Assembly: GCA_028715725.1 (NCBI GenBank)
Contig: JAQURG010000021.1
Span: 1-56,212 of the forward strand
Direction: 5' to 3'
DNA: 56,212 nt
Source: Methylococcales bacterium
Lineage (GTDB): Bacteria; Pseudomonadota; Gammaproteobacteria; Methylococcales; Methylomonadaceae
Made by a program: the position numbers and the translations under genes. Numbering within the stretch: position 1 is the first letter of the stretch; every line of letters starts with the position of its first letter. This document shows positions 25,702 through 34,520 of the stretch, in pieces. Under the pieces are notes generated by a model that ran no database searches, was not told the DNA's origin, and worked only from the letters and a program-made list of their open reading frames with translations.

Positions 25702-28437
25702 ATGAATATTGAACGTCCTAATCCTGATGAATTGCTGGCTCGCGTCGAGCGGGAACAAACCCGTGCGAGTCGGGGAGGCCTGAAAATATTTTTTGGTGCA
25801 GCGGCAGGGGTAGGGAAGACTTATGCCATGTTACTGGCAGCCAGAGAAAAGCATTCCGAAAATATGGATATTGTTGTCGGTTTGGTGGAAACGCACGGGC
25901 GCAAGGATACGGAATCCTTACTGGAAGGACTGGAAGTTTTACCTCTTAAACAAATTGAATATCGAGGAACGGCCCTGCATGAATTCGATCTGGACGCTGC
26001 CCTCAAGCGCAAGCCCTCGATCATTGTGGTTGATGAACTGGCGCATACCAATGCCCAAGGCTGCCGGCATCCCAAGCGTTGGCAGGACATCGAAGAGCTT
26101 CTTGATGCGGGCATCGATGTGTATACGTCGCTCAATGTTCAGCATCTGGAAAGTCTCAATGACGATATAGTTCAGATTTCGGGCATACGGGTTTGGGAAA
26201 CGGTGCCGGATACAGTGTTTGAAGAAGCCAATGAAATCGAATTGGTGGACCTGCCGCCTGATGAACTGCTCAATAGGCTTAAAGACGGTAAAGTTTATAT
26301 GCCGCAACAAGCTCAGGAAGCGATTAAGCATTTTTTTCGAAAGGGCAATCTGATTGCATTGCGGGAATTGGCGCTGCGGCAAACCGCCACTCGGGTAGAT
26401 GCCCAGATGCTGGATTATCGGGAGAATCATTTTATCCGCGAAGTCTGGCAGGTCAGTGAGCGTATTCTGGTCTGTATAGGTCCCAATGCTCTGGCCGAGC
26501 GGCTCGTTCGCGCCGGCAAGCGTCTGGCTACGAGCCTGCGCGCCAATTGGATTGTGCTGTATGTCGAAACGCCTGAGCTGCAACGCTTGCCGGCGGAAAA
26601 ACGTGATGGCGTATTGCGCATTCTGCGTCTTGCCGAAAAGCTGGGCGCCGAAACTGTGACCATGAGCGCGACCGAAATGAGCTCTGCGATTGTTAAATTT
26701 TCCAAGGAAAGAAACGTTACCAAAATCGTTATCGGGAAACCAACGCGCCGTGGATGGAAGCGTTTTCTGCTGGGTTCGGTAGTCGATATGCTGATTAGCG
26801 ATGCGCACAATATTAATATCTATCTGCTGGGCAGTCCCCGGTCTGAAGAAGAAAATGTCGATAAATCGGAGACTTCCCTATACCGGAAAAGCCCGCTGCC
26901 TGGGCTTAGCTGGAAACTGCCATCGAGAAAAAAAGATACATCGGGCTATATTTGGGCCGTGGCCGTGATAATCGCCAGTACCGGGCTTGCCTATCTGATG
27001 TTCGGCAAATTTGAGCTGGCCAACCTGATCATGGTCTTTTTGCTGGGCGTGGTTTTTATTGCAACGCGCTTCGGCCGCGGTCCTTCCATTTTTGCTTCTT
27101 TTCTTGGCGTTGCCATATTTGATCTATTGTTCGTAACGCCTTATTTCAGTTTTTCGGTGTCCGATAGTCAATATTTGCTGACGCTCATGGCGATGCTGAC
27201 CGTGGCAATGTTAATCAGCAACCTGACGGCTAATGTGCGTTCCCAAGCCAAGGTGGCGGGATACCGCGAGCGGCGCGCGACAGTTCTTTATGCGATAAGC
27301 AGGGATCTTACGGCAAGCCAGAGTGAGGATGAAATTGTACGTGCAGCGGTACATCATCTCTATTCGGAGTTCGGCAGCAGAAACGTTATCCTCTTTCCTG
27401 ACGCTAACGGCCGCATTATTTATCCTGCAGACCAGGCTTTGCCTGAATCCTTACAGGGCGCCGATCTGAGTATTGCGCAGTGGGTTATGGATCATAACGA
27501 GATAGCCGGACAGGGAACCGATACCTTGACAGGGGCCGAAGCTATTTATTTTCCTCTGAGCAACAAGGAAACCGTGCTAGGCGTTTTGGTATTGCTGCCT
27601 GTCAACTTGCGTCGGATATTTCTGCCGGAACAACAGAAATTGCTGGAAACATTTCTGAGCCAAATAGCTCAGGCGATTACCCGTGTGAGATTGACCGAGC
27701 ACGCTAAAAAAGCTCAAGTGGAGATGGAGGCCGAGCGTTTGCGCAATTCGCTGCTTAGTTCCATTTCACATGACTTGCGTACGCCGCTTGCGACGATTGT
27801 AGGTTCAGCCAGTACTTTAGTGGAAGAAAGCAATACACTCAAGGCAGAAGACAAGCTTGAATTGAGCCGCGCTATTTACGATGAGGCGCAGCGGATGTCG
27901 AATCTGGTCAATAATATTCTTGATATGGCGCGGCTTGATGCGGGTGCTATTGAGCTGAACAAACAGTGGATTCCGCTTGAAGAAATTGTCGGGGTTGTAT
28001 TAACACGATTGAAAAAACGCCTCGAAGGCCGTCCGGTAACTGTTAAATTACCGTCCGGCACCCCTATGATTTATGTCGATGCGGTTATGATCGAACAGGT
28101 TTTGATCAATCTGCTGGAAAATGTTCTGCGTTATACGCCCGATGGGGGGCTGGTAGAAATCATGGCGGAAGTATCTTCTTTTGCGGTAGAAATTTCGGTA
28201 GCCGATCAGGGACCTGGTATCCCTGAGGGCTACGAAAACAAACTGTTTGAAAAATTTTATCGGGTTCGCCACGAGGCGGCGCAAAGCGGAGTGGGTTTGG
28301 GGCTGGCGATTTGCAAAGCGATTATTGAAGCGCATGGAGGAAGTATTCAGGCGCAAAACCGGCCGACAGGAGGCGCTATATTTTCTTTCATCATTCCCCA
28401 GGACCATATGCCGCCAACAATGGGAGAGGAAGAATGA
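25702..28437 (+). CDS. kdpD: potassium-responsive sensor histidine kinase
   Basis: This 911-aa protein has the KdpD order. The N-terminal KdpD domain has Walker A GAAAGVGKTYAM (about 31-42) and DELAHTNA. A USP-like domain (about 250-370) and four close TM helices (DUF4118, about 405-505) follow. Then come a GAF region (about 530-650), HisKA with phosphorylated His690 in SISHDLRTPLATIVGSAS, and HATPase (NLLENVLRYTP, DQGPGIPEG, GVGLGLAICKAIIEAHGG). It senses low K+ or osmotic change and phosphorylates KdpE. The gap to kdpC is 194 bp. Confidence 0.93.
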   Translation: MNIERPNPDELLARVEREQTRASRGGLKIFFGAAAGVGKTYAMLLAAREKHSENMDIVVGLVETHGRKDTESLLEGLEVLPLKQIEYRGTALHEFDLDAALKRKPSIIVVDELAHTNAQGCRHPKRWQDIEELLDAGIDVYTSLNVQHLESLNDDIVQISGIRVWETVPDTVFEEANEIELVDLPPDELLNRLKDGKVYMPQQAQEAIKHFFRKGNLIALRELALRQTATRVDAQMLDYRENHFIREVWQVSERILVCIGPNALAERLVRAGKRLATSLRANWIVLYVETPELQRLPAEKRDGVLRILRLAEKLGAETVTMSATEMSSAIVKFSKERNVTKIVIGKPTRRGWKRFLLGSVVDMLISDAHNINIYLLGSPRSEEENVDKSETSLYRKSPLPGLSWKLPSRKKDTSGYIWAVAVIIASTGLAYLMFGKFELANLIMVFLLGVVFIATRFGRGPSIFASFLGVAIFDLLFVTPYFSFSVSDSQYLLTLMAMLTVAMLISNLTANVRSQAKVAGYRERRATVLYAISRDLTASQSEDEIVRAAVHHLYSEFGSRNVILFPDANGRIIYPADQALPESLQGADLSIAQWVMDHNEIAGQGTDTLTGAEAIYFPLSNKETVLGVLVLLPVNLRRIFLPEQQKLLETFLSQIAQAITRVRLTEHAKKAQVEMEAERLRNSLLSSISHDLRTPLATIVGSASTLVEESNTLKAEDKLELSRAIYDEAQRMSNLVNNILDMARLDAGAIELNKQWIPLEEIVGVVLTRLKKRLEGRPVTVKLPSGTPMIYVDAVMIEQVLINLLENVLRYTPDGGLVEIMAEVSSFAVEISVADQGPGIPEGYENKLFEKFYRVRHEAAQSGVGLGLAICKAIIEAHGGSIQAQNRPTGGAIFSFIIPQDHMPPTMGEEE

Positions 28438-28568
28438 GTGATGTTATAAATGCTCAGTCTTGTGTTAAATCTGGGATGATTCAAAAGCCATCTTCAGTTT
28501 TTTGCTTTAAAAAAGAAGAGCCAAGGGAGAAGGCATCCCTATCCCATAGGATGGGGAGCAATAGTTAG
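28434..28568 (+). CDS. possible 44-aa coupled ORF between kdpD and kdpE
   Basis: ATG 28434 overlaps the kdpD stop (ATGA) and has a strong GGGAGAGGAAG just upstream. The ORF reads MSDVINAQSCVKSGMIQKPS, continues Lys/Glu-rich, and ends TAG 28566-28568, three bases from the kdpE ATG. It has no membrane segment or known motif. It may encode a peptide, or exist so that ribosomes open the hairpin at 28537-28556. Confidence 0.4.
   Translation: MSDVINAQSCVKSGMIQKPSSVFCFKKEEPREKASLSHRMGSNS
28537..28556 (+). promoter_or_regulatory. hairpin overlapping the kdpE ribosome-binding site
   Basis: CCCTATCC (28537-28544) pairs with GGATGGGG (28549-28556) around a CATA tetraloop, eight pairs including one U-G. 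The right arm includes the first bases of GGGGAG (28553-28558), the only Shine-Dalgarno candidate for ATG 28571. The stem could therefore lower kdpE translation unless ribosomes pass through from upstream. Confidence 0.45.
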
Positions 28569-28570
28569 CC

Positions 28571-29266
28571 ATGACTCAAGCAAGCCCTATTATCGTGATT
28601 ATTGAGGATGATCCTGCAATACGTCTGTTTTTACGAGCCGGTCTTAGCGCTCATGGCTTTCACGTATTCGAAGCGAATGGAGGCCGGCAAGGCATAATTG
28701 AGGCGGGCATACGTAAACCTGACCTCATCATCCTTGATTTGGGCTTGCCCGACATGGATGGTGTTGAGGTGGTCAAAGCCATTCGGAAATGGTCGTTCAT
28801 GCCCATCATTATTTTATCCGCACGCAGCACCGAGCAGAATAAAATCGATGCACTGGACGCCGGAGCCGATGATTATTTGACCAAGCCATTCGGTTTAGGT
28901 GAATTGCTTGCCCGTATCCGGGTGGCCATACGTCATTCGGTAAGCAGCCCGGAGCAGAAACAAAGCGGTATTTTTACTACTGGAGCGTTGAAAGTCGATT
29001 TACTGAAGCGTCAGGTTTTTATTAGCGATAGGGAAGTTCATCTTACCCCGATTCAGTACCGGCTATTGTCCGTGCTGATTAAAAATGCCGGCAAGGTATT
29101 GACGCATCAATACTTGCTCAAGGAAGTCTGGGGCCCGCCCTATAGTGATAATTCACATTATCTGAGGATATATATGAGCCAGCTTAGACAGAAGCTGGAA
29201 ACCGACCCGACCCAGCCGCAATATTTATTAACGGAATCGGGTATAGGCTACCGGCTTAAAGTCTAG
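28571..29266 (+). CDS. kdpE: potassium-regulon response regulator
   Basis: This 231-aa OmpR/PhoB-type regulator has a receiver domain with acidic pocket EDD, phosphorylated Asp56 in LIILDLGLPDMDG and KPFGLGELLARIR. A winged-helix domain follows (LTPIQYRLLSVLIKNAGKVL, HYLRIYMSQLRQKLE). It activates kdp transcription, presumably at the site 20332-20348. It is the last gene of the cluster; a gene-free stretch of about 1 kb follows. Confidence 0.93.
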   Translation: MTQASPIIVIIEDDPAIRLFLRAGLSAHGFHVFEANGGRQGIIEAGIRKPDLIILDLGLPDMDGVEVVKAIRKWSFMPIIILSARSTEQNKIDALDAGADDYLTKPFGLGELLARIRVAIRHSVSSPEQKQSGIFTTGALKVDLLKRQVFISDREVHLTPIQYRLLSVLIKNAGKVLTHQYLLKEVWGPPYSDNSHYLRIYMSQLRQKLETDPTQPQYLLTESGIGYRLKV

Positions 29267-30284
29267 TGTCACTTTTCAAAGTCGATGTCAGCAAATTATA
29301 TAACCCAATGTCAGCACTTTGCGAAAATGCCCAGTTCAAAGTCGTACGATCAAAGGCTGCGTAACATGCAGAGTCTGGTATGAAAATTCCAGCGTTTCGG
29401 AAAATGGTATATATTAGGAATTACCTACATTTCAACTACGGGTGATGACGGTAGCGCGTGATTTGCTGAAAGAACGCCTGGATGCGCATGGGTGAAGCCG
29501 TCCAGCGGATCATCAACCTGCTGCGTGATTGGCTGCATATCCGTATCGACCTTTCTCCATCCTCTAAAAAACAGTCCAGATTCATATAGATTTTGAAGAT
29601 TTCAAAAGCATATTCTGCAATTGATTTTCATCGCCATTTGCTTTTTCAACAGGGCGAGCTTCTCGTACAGGCAGAGGAAATTTCAGCTTCTGCAACATCG
29701 GCGAGTTTCTGACATCCGCCGTTTCAATGGTCTCAAATTCGAACACCAGTCAGCTCGTCCGCAATTACATAGAATGACAAGTCTGGGCATGCCTGCCCGT
29801 AAAAATATAACTAACGTTAAAAATGGAGAGCTTTGGCCAAATTTTGATTTATTCAAAAATGTAATTTTACACTTACAAACTGCTATGTTAGGCTTGAGAT
29901 GGCGGCCGATTCAGCAACCGGCTGTCAGCCGCAAGTAGCGAATCCCTGGGAAGTACCGGATTGGTTCTAGGCTGACTGCAACACCGGCGGGTCTGCTTTT
30001 GATAGATGCGGTCATACTCACTGTTCGAGAGTAAGTTTCCCAGTACAATATCATCGAGGGAGAGATCATTATGAACTTGAATACCTTTAAGCGGCAATCA
30101 TACAAGGCCAGGATCAGTCACTTCATTCAGGGTTTTTCTGATCGTCATCACGACATCGCTAGTCTGTATTCGCAAGACAGGTTGCCAGGATAAGCAACAA
30201 GTGTCAGGTAAACGGCTATTTGACGATAGATAGAAGTTCTCATCCATTGCAACTCAGCGGCTAATCCATACACGGAAAAAGGAC
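29267..30284. other. 1-kb region without a convincing gene; coding-like scraps
   Basis: Short stretches look like broken coding sequence. A run at 29445-29490 (TVARDLLKERLDAHG) and, one frame off, 29488-29589 (MGEAVQRIINLLRDWLHIRI) may be one frameshifted gene end. A 40-aa ORF (30071-30193, start MNLNTFKRQS, with GGGAGAGA upstream) is possible but unrecognised. ORFs on both strands overlap with no clear winner. It may be a site of past insertion or deletion. Confidence 0.3.
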
Positions 30285-33200
30285 ATGAAAAGCACCGGTT
30301 TTGAACGTGTGACAGCATTTATCCTATTGGCTGCGGGTTTGGTGGTAGCGGTTATCGGCCTTCTTACTTTGTTCGGCTGGATGCTGGACATACCTGTCCT
30401 CACCCTATGGAAAACGGGCGTCTATCCCATGGCTCCAATTACAGCGATGCTCTTTGTACTGTATGGTGCGGCCCTCTGCCTCGGCATCCGGAGGCCGCAT
30501 GGGCGTTTAGGCATCACGCTTGTCACTGTCATTGGTGTGCTGGGCTTCATAACCGCCTTACTGTTGTTAGCGTTACGCCTTCAGACTGTGTATTTATCAG
30601 CTGAACAGCTCGGGCTGCGTATTTCCGGCATGTTTGACAACATACCCATGGGATATATCGCTCCCATCACGGCCTTCTGTCTCCTGTTGTCCTATGGGTC
30701 GCTTCTCGTTTCGCTTCCCTATGGCGCTCAACGATCCTGGCGAAGCTGGCTCTTGTTCGGCTTCGGCGGGTTGATTTCAATGGTGAGCTTCGTTATCCTG
30801 CTAGCCTATATTTTCGGCATCCCGATCTCACTGGTCTCCGGCAAAACGGTAGTTCCCATCGCCCTCAGCACAAGCTTCAGCTTGCTGATCATGGGACTGG
30901 CCCAACTGGTGCTAGCCGCTCGTTGCTTCTATCGATCCAAGGTGTCGCTTGATGCGCCTGGCGTAAAACCCCTTTACTACTCTCTGGTGTTCCTTGTTTT
31001 AGTCGCCGGAATTTTTGCAGCCGCATACTACTTCTACCAAGAAACTGAACTGAAATTCCACCAGGCAGTTAAGTCGCAACTTATTACAATCTCGGAGTTG
31101 AAAACGGACGAGTTGATCCAATGGCGCAAGGAGCGTATATGGGATGGCATCCTCTCCCGGAATACCGCAATCACTACCGCTGTGCGACAGCTGCTGGAAA
31201 CGCCGCGCAACTTATCCGCGCAACGCGAGATACAGGATTTGCTCGGCAAGTATCAGCTCAACAACAAATACGATGGGGCTTTTCTTCTCGATGCGAAAGG
31301 CGTCACCCTGATGTCGGCGCCCTATAAGAAAGAATCTACTGCTGCCGTTCTTGTGGAGCGCGCAACTGAGTCTTTGCGAATGGGTCAGGTGATGCTACAG
31401 GATTTTTACCGGGACGAGCATGATCAACGCGTGTATCTGGCCTTAATTGTGCCTGTTCTCGATAACCAGGACGGCAATCGGCCTCTGGGCGTACTTGTGC
31501 TGCGCATTGATCCGGCAAAATATCTGTATCCGCACATCCAGCGCTGGCCGGCGCCCAGCGATACCGCCGAAATATTGCTTGTCCGCCGGGAAGGCAACGA
31601 CGTCCTTTTTCTAAATGATCTTCGATTCATGGAAAATACAGCCCTCACCCTGCGTTTTCCACTAAAGGGTAATGCCAGGATGCCCGCTGTGAAAGCTGTA
31701 CTGGGACAGCGTGGGATTGTAAACGGCCTTGACTATCGGGGAGAGCAGGTGATTGCTGTGGTGTGTGCGATTCCGGACTCGCCGTGGTATCTCGTGGCCC
31801 ACATGGACACCTCGGAGGTCTATGCACCTCTGCGTGAACGAATGCAGCTGACTCTCTTGGTAGTAAGCGTCATGGTGGGCTGTGGCGGCATCGTATTCAT
31901 TCTCCTGTGGCGCCAGCAGAAAATGGCGTTTTACCAAAAGCAGTTCAAGTTAATCTCGAAGCTACAGGAAAGTCATGAGCGGTTTGAGTTTGCCCTGCAA
32001 AAAATGCATGCGGGCGCATTGGATATCAACCTGAACGATAATCTTACACAACGAACAAGAGAGCATGATCGTATCTTTGGCTATGAATCGCCATTGCCGA
32101 AGTGGACCTATGGAATGTTCCTCGAACATGTAGTCCCCGAGGATCGCCCTGAGGTGGATCGACGGTTCAGGGAATCTATCGAGAAACGCTCCGACTGGAA
32201 CTTTGAGTGCCGCATAATTCGCAACAGTGACCGCCAGGTTCGCTGGATATGGGCGGTCGGCGGGCATATTTACAGCGGCGGCGGGATAGAACGAATGGCC
32301 GGAATTGTGCAAGACATTACCGAGCGCAAACAAGGCGAAGAAAAGCTTCATCTTGCCGCCAGCGTGTTCACCCATGCCCGCGAAGGAATCATGATTACGG
32401 CGGCTGACGGCACTATCATTGACGTCAATGACGCTTTTTGCGACATCGCCGGCTATAGCCGGGACGAAATCCTGGGCCGGAACCCGCGTATCCTGAAATC
32501 CGGCCGTCAGGACAAAAAGTTCTACGCCAATATGTGGCGCGATCTGATCGAACAAGGCTATTGGCATGGCGAAATCTGGAACCGGCGCAAGAACGGCGAA
32601 TTATATGCCGTAATGCCAACTATCAGCGCTGTGCGCGATGAACAGGGCAATACCGGGCAGTATGTGGCGCTGTATACCGATATCACCCGGTTTAAGGAGC
32701 ACGAACAAAAGCTGGAGCGTAGCGCCCACTTTGATTTACTAACCAATCTGCCCAACCGTGTCCTGCTGGCAGACCGGCTGCATCAGGGTATGGCCCAGGC
32801 CCGGCGGCGAGGGCAGCGGTTGGCGGTGGCCTTTCTCGATCTCGATGGCTTCAAGACCATCAACGACAACTACGGACATGAAGCCGGTGACCAGTTGCTG
32901 ATCGCCCTGGCCGCGCACATGAAGCAGGCGCTGCGCGAAGGCGACACCCTCGCCCGATTAGGCGGCGACGAGTTCGTCGCCGTGCTGGTAGACAGCGGCG
33001 ACGTCGAGGCCAGCAAACCGATACTGACTCGTTTGCTCACCGCTGCCGCCGAGCCAGTACAGCTTGGCGGACTTACCCTCCAGGTCTCGGCCAGTCTCGG
33101 CGTCACTTTCTACCCACAGGCGGAGGACATCGATGCGGATCAACTGCTACGTCAGGCGGACCAGTCTATGTATCAGGCCAAGCAGGCGGGCAAGAACCGT

Positions 33201-34388
33201 TACCACCTCTTCGATGCCGAGCAGGACGGCCGCGTCCGCAGCCGCTACGAAAATCTGGAGCGTATCCGCGACGCCCTGGATGCAGGCGAGTTCGTGTTGT
33301 ATTACCAGCCCAAGGTGAACATGCGCACAGGCACATTCATCGGCGCTGAAGCCCTGGTGCGCTGGCAGCATCCGGAAAAAGGTGTGCTGCTGCCGGACCA
33401 GTTTTTACCGGCTCTGGAAGACCATCTACTGGGCATCGAACTAGGGGAATGGGTAATCGATACGGCACTGCTCCAGATGGAGACTTGGCAAGCGGCCGGG
33501 CTGACTATCCCGGTCAGTATCAATATTGGCGCCCGCCACTTACAGCAGGTGGACTTCGTTGAGCATCTGCGCGCTCTATTCGCGGCGCATCCGAACATCA
33601 GGCCGGGCGATGTAGAACTGGAAATACTGGAAACCAGTGCGCTGGAAAACCTGTTCAAAGTATCGCGAGTCATCGACGCTTGCCGGAAGATGGGGGTTAG
33701 TTTTGCCCTGGACGACTTCGGCACCGGGTATTCCTCGTTGTCTTATCTGAAACACTTGCCGGTCACTCAACTCAAAATCGACCAGAGCTTCGTGACCGAC
33801 ATGATAGACAACCCGGATGATCTGTCCATCGTGGAAGGAGTAATTGGCTTGGGCACAGCCTTCCGCCTCGTGGTTATTGCCGAAGGTGTGGAGACTATCG
33901 AACATAGCACGGTCCTGTTGCAACTTGGCTGTGATCTGGCCCAGGGCTACGGTATTGCCCACCCCATGCCGGCACATCAGTTGCCCGGCTGGGAAGCAAC
34001 CTGGAGGCCCCCTCCGATCTGGTCCGCCTCTCCTGCCTTCAACCGCGGTGATTTGCCGCTGATCTTAGCCAATATCGAGCACCGCGCCTGGATTATTGCT
34101 ATGGAAAAATATCTTAAGGATGAGCGCGAAACCCCACTGCCGCTTGATATCCATCAATGCCGATTCGGTCACTGGTTAAGTACCGATGGTTTGGCCTGCT
34201 TTGGTACGCAGCCAAACTTCAAAGTCATCGAGCTATTGCACTGGCAAGTGCATACACTGGCGTCAGAGTTGTATAAACTCCATGCCCAAGGCCACAAGCA
34301 AGAAGCGCTAGCGAGACTGGGAGAGCTCCATGACCTGCGGGATTGCTTGCTTGAACAGTTGATGCTGGCGCAACAAAGCCAGCCGTAG
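30285..34388 (+). CDS. membrane sensor c-di-GMP protein: PAS-PAS-GGDEF-EAL-CZB
   Basis: This is a 1367-aa protein. Residues 1-220 hold about six TM helices. TM near 228-247 and 530-550 bracket an extracytoplasmic sensor region (Cache-like). Two PAS domains follow (about 565-680 and 686-805; second with ITAADGTIIDVNDAFCDIAG). The GGDEF domain has an intact RLGGDEF motif near 889, and the EAL domain has GAEALVRW (about 1018-1025) and DDFGTGYSSL. Residues 1259-1361 resemble a zinc-binding CZB domain (HRAWI, DIHQCRFGHWLS, HWQVH). It could make and degrade c-di-GMP. GGAAAAAGGAC precedes the ATG. The GGDEF-EAL part looks more GC-rich than its neighbours by eye. Confidence 0.85.
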   Translation: MKSTGFERVTAFILLAAGLVVAVIGLLTLFGWMLDIPVLTLWKTGVYPMAPITAMLFVLYGAALCLGIRRPHGRLGITLVTVIGVLGFITALLLLALRLQTVYLSAEQLGLRISGMFDNIPMGYIAPITAFCLLLSYGSLLVSLPYGAQRSWRSWLLFGFGGLISMVSFVILLAYIFGIPISLVSGKTVVPIALSTSFSLLIMGLAQLVLAARCFYRSKVSLDAPGVKPLYYSLVFLVLVAGIFAAAYYFYQETELKFHQAVKSQLITISELKTDELIQWRKERIWDGILSRNTAITTAVRQLLETPRNLSAQREIQDLLGKYQLNNKYDGAFLLDAKGVTLMSAPYKKESTAAVLVERATESLRMGQVMLQDFYRDEHDQRVYLALIVPVLDNQDGNRPLGVLVLRIDPAKYLYPHIQRWPAPSDTAEILLVRREGNDVLFLNDLRFMENTALTLRFPLKGNARMPAVKAVLGQRGIVNGLDYRGEQVIAVVCAIPDSPWYLVAHMDTSEVYAPLRERMQLTLLVVSVMVGCGGIVFILLWRQQKMAFYQKQFKLISKLQESHERFEFALQKMHAGALDINLNDNLTQRTREHDRIFGYESPLPKWTYGMFLEHVVPEDRPEVDRRFRESIEKRSDWNFECRIIRNSDRQVRWIWAVGGHIYSGGGIERMAGIVQDITERKQGEEKLHLAASVFTHAREGIMITAADGTIIDVNDAFCDIAGYSRDEILGRNPRILKSGRQDKKFYANMWRDLIEQGYWHGEIWNRRKNGELYAVMPTISAVRDEQGNTGQYVALYTDITRFKEHEQKLERSAHFDLLTNLPNRVLLADRLHQGMAQARRRGQRLAVAFLDLDGFKTINDNYGHEAGDQLLIALAAHMKQALREGDTLARLGGDEFVAVLVDSGDVEASKPILTRLLTAAAEPVQLGGLTLQVSASLGVTFYPQAEDIDADQLLRQADQSMYQAKQAGKNRYHLFDAEQDGRVRSRYENLERIRDALDAGEFVLYYQPKVNMRTGTFIGAEALVRWQHPEKGVLLPDQFLPALEDHLLGIELGEWVIDTALLQMETWQAAGLTIPVSINIGARHLQQVDFVEHLRALFAAHPNIRPGDVELEILETSALENLFKVSRVIDACRKMGVSFALDDFGTGYSSLSYLKHLPVTQLKIDQSFVTDMIDNPDDLSIVEGVIGLGTAFRLVVIAEGVETIEHSTVLLQLGCDLAQGYGIAHPMPAHQLPGWEATWRPPPIWSASPAFNRGDLPLILANIEHRAWIIAMEKYLKDERETPLPLDIHQCRFGHWLSTDGLACFGTQPNFKVIELLHWQVHTLASELYKLHAQGHKQEALARLGELHDLRDCLLEQLMLAQQSQP

Positions 34389-34520
34389 ATAGTTAAAATC
34401 TCTGACAGGCAGTGGCCGAATAACTGTTACTTATCCCGGTGATAATCTCCAGCGGACCTGAGCATTGCCGAGCTGTTTTAATAACTGCTAACCGTTTGGC
34501 TTGAGCCAGATGAATCAGGC

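Noticed and set aside
25939-26808. 289-aa ORF on the minus strand
   Set aside because: It lies opposite kdpD, whose domains are unmistakable; composition looks like a codon shadow.
31962-32567. 201-aa ORF on the minus strand
   Set aside because: It is antisense to the PAS domains of the c-di-GMP protein.
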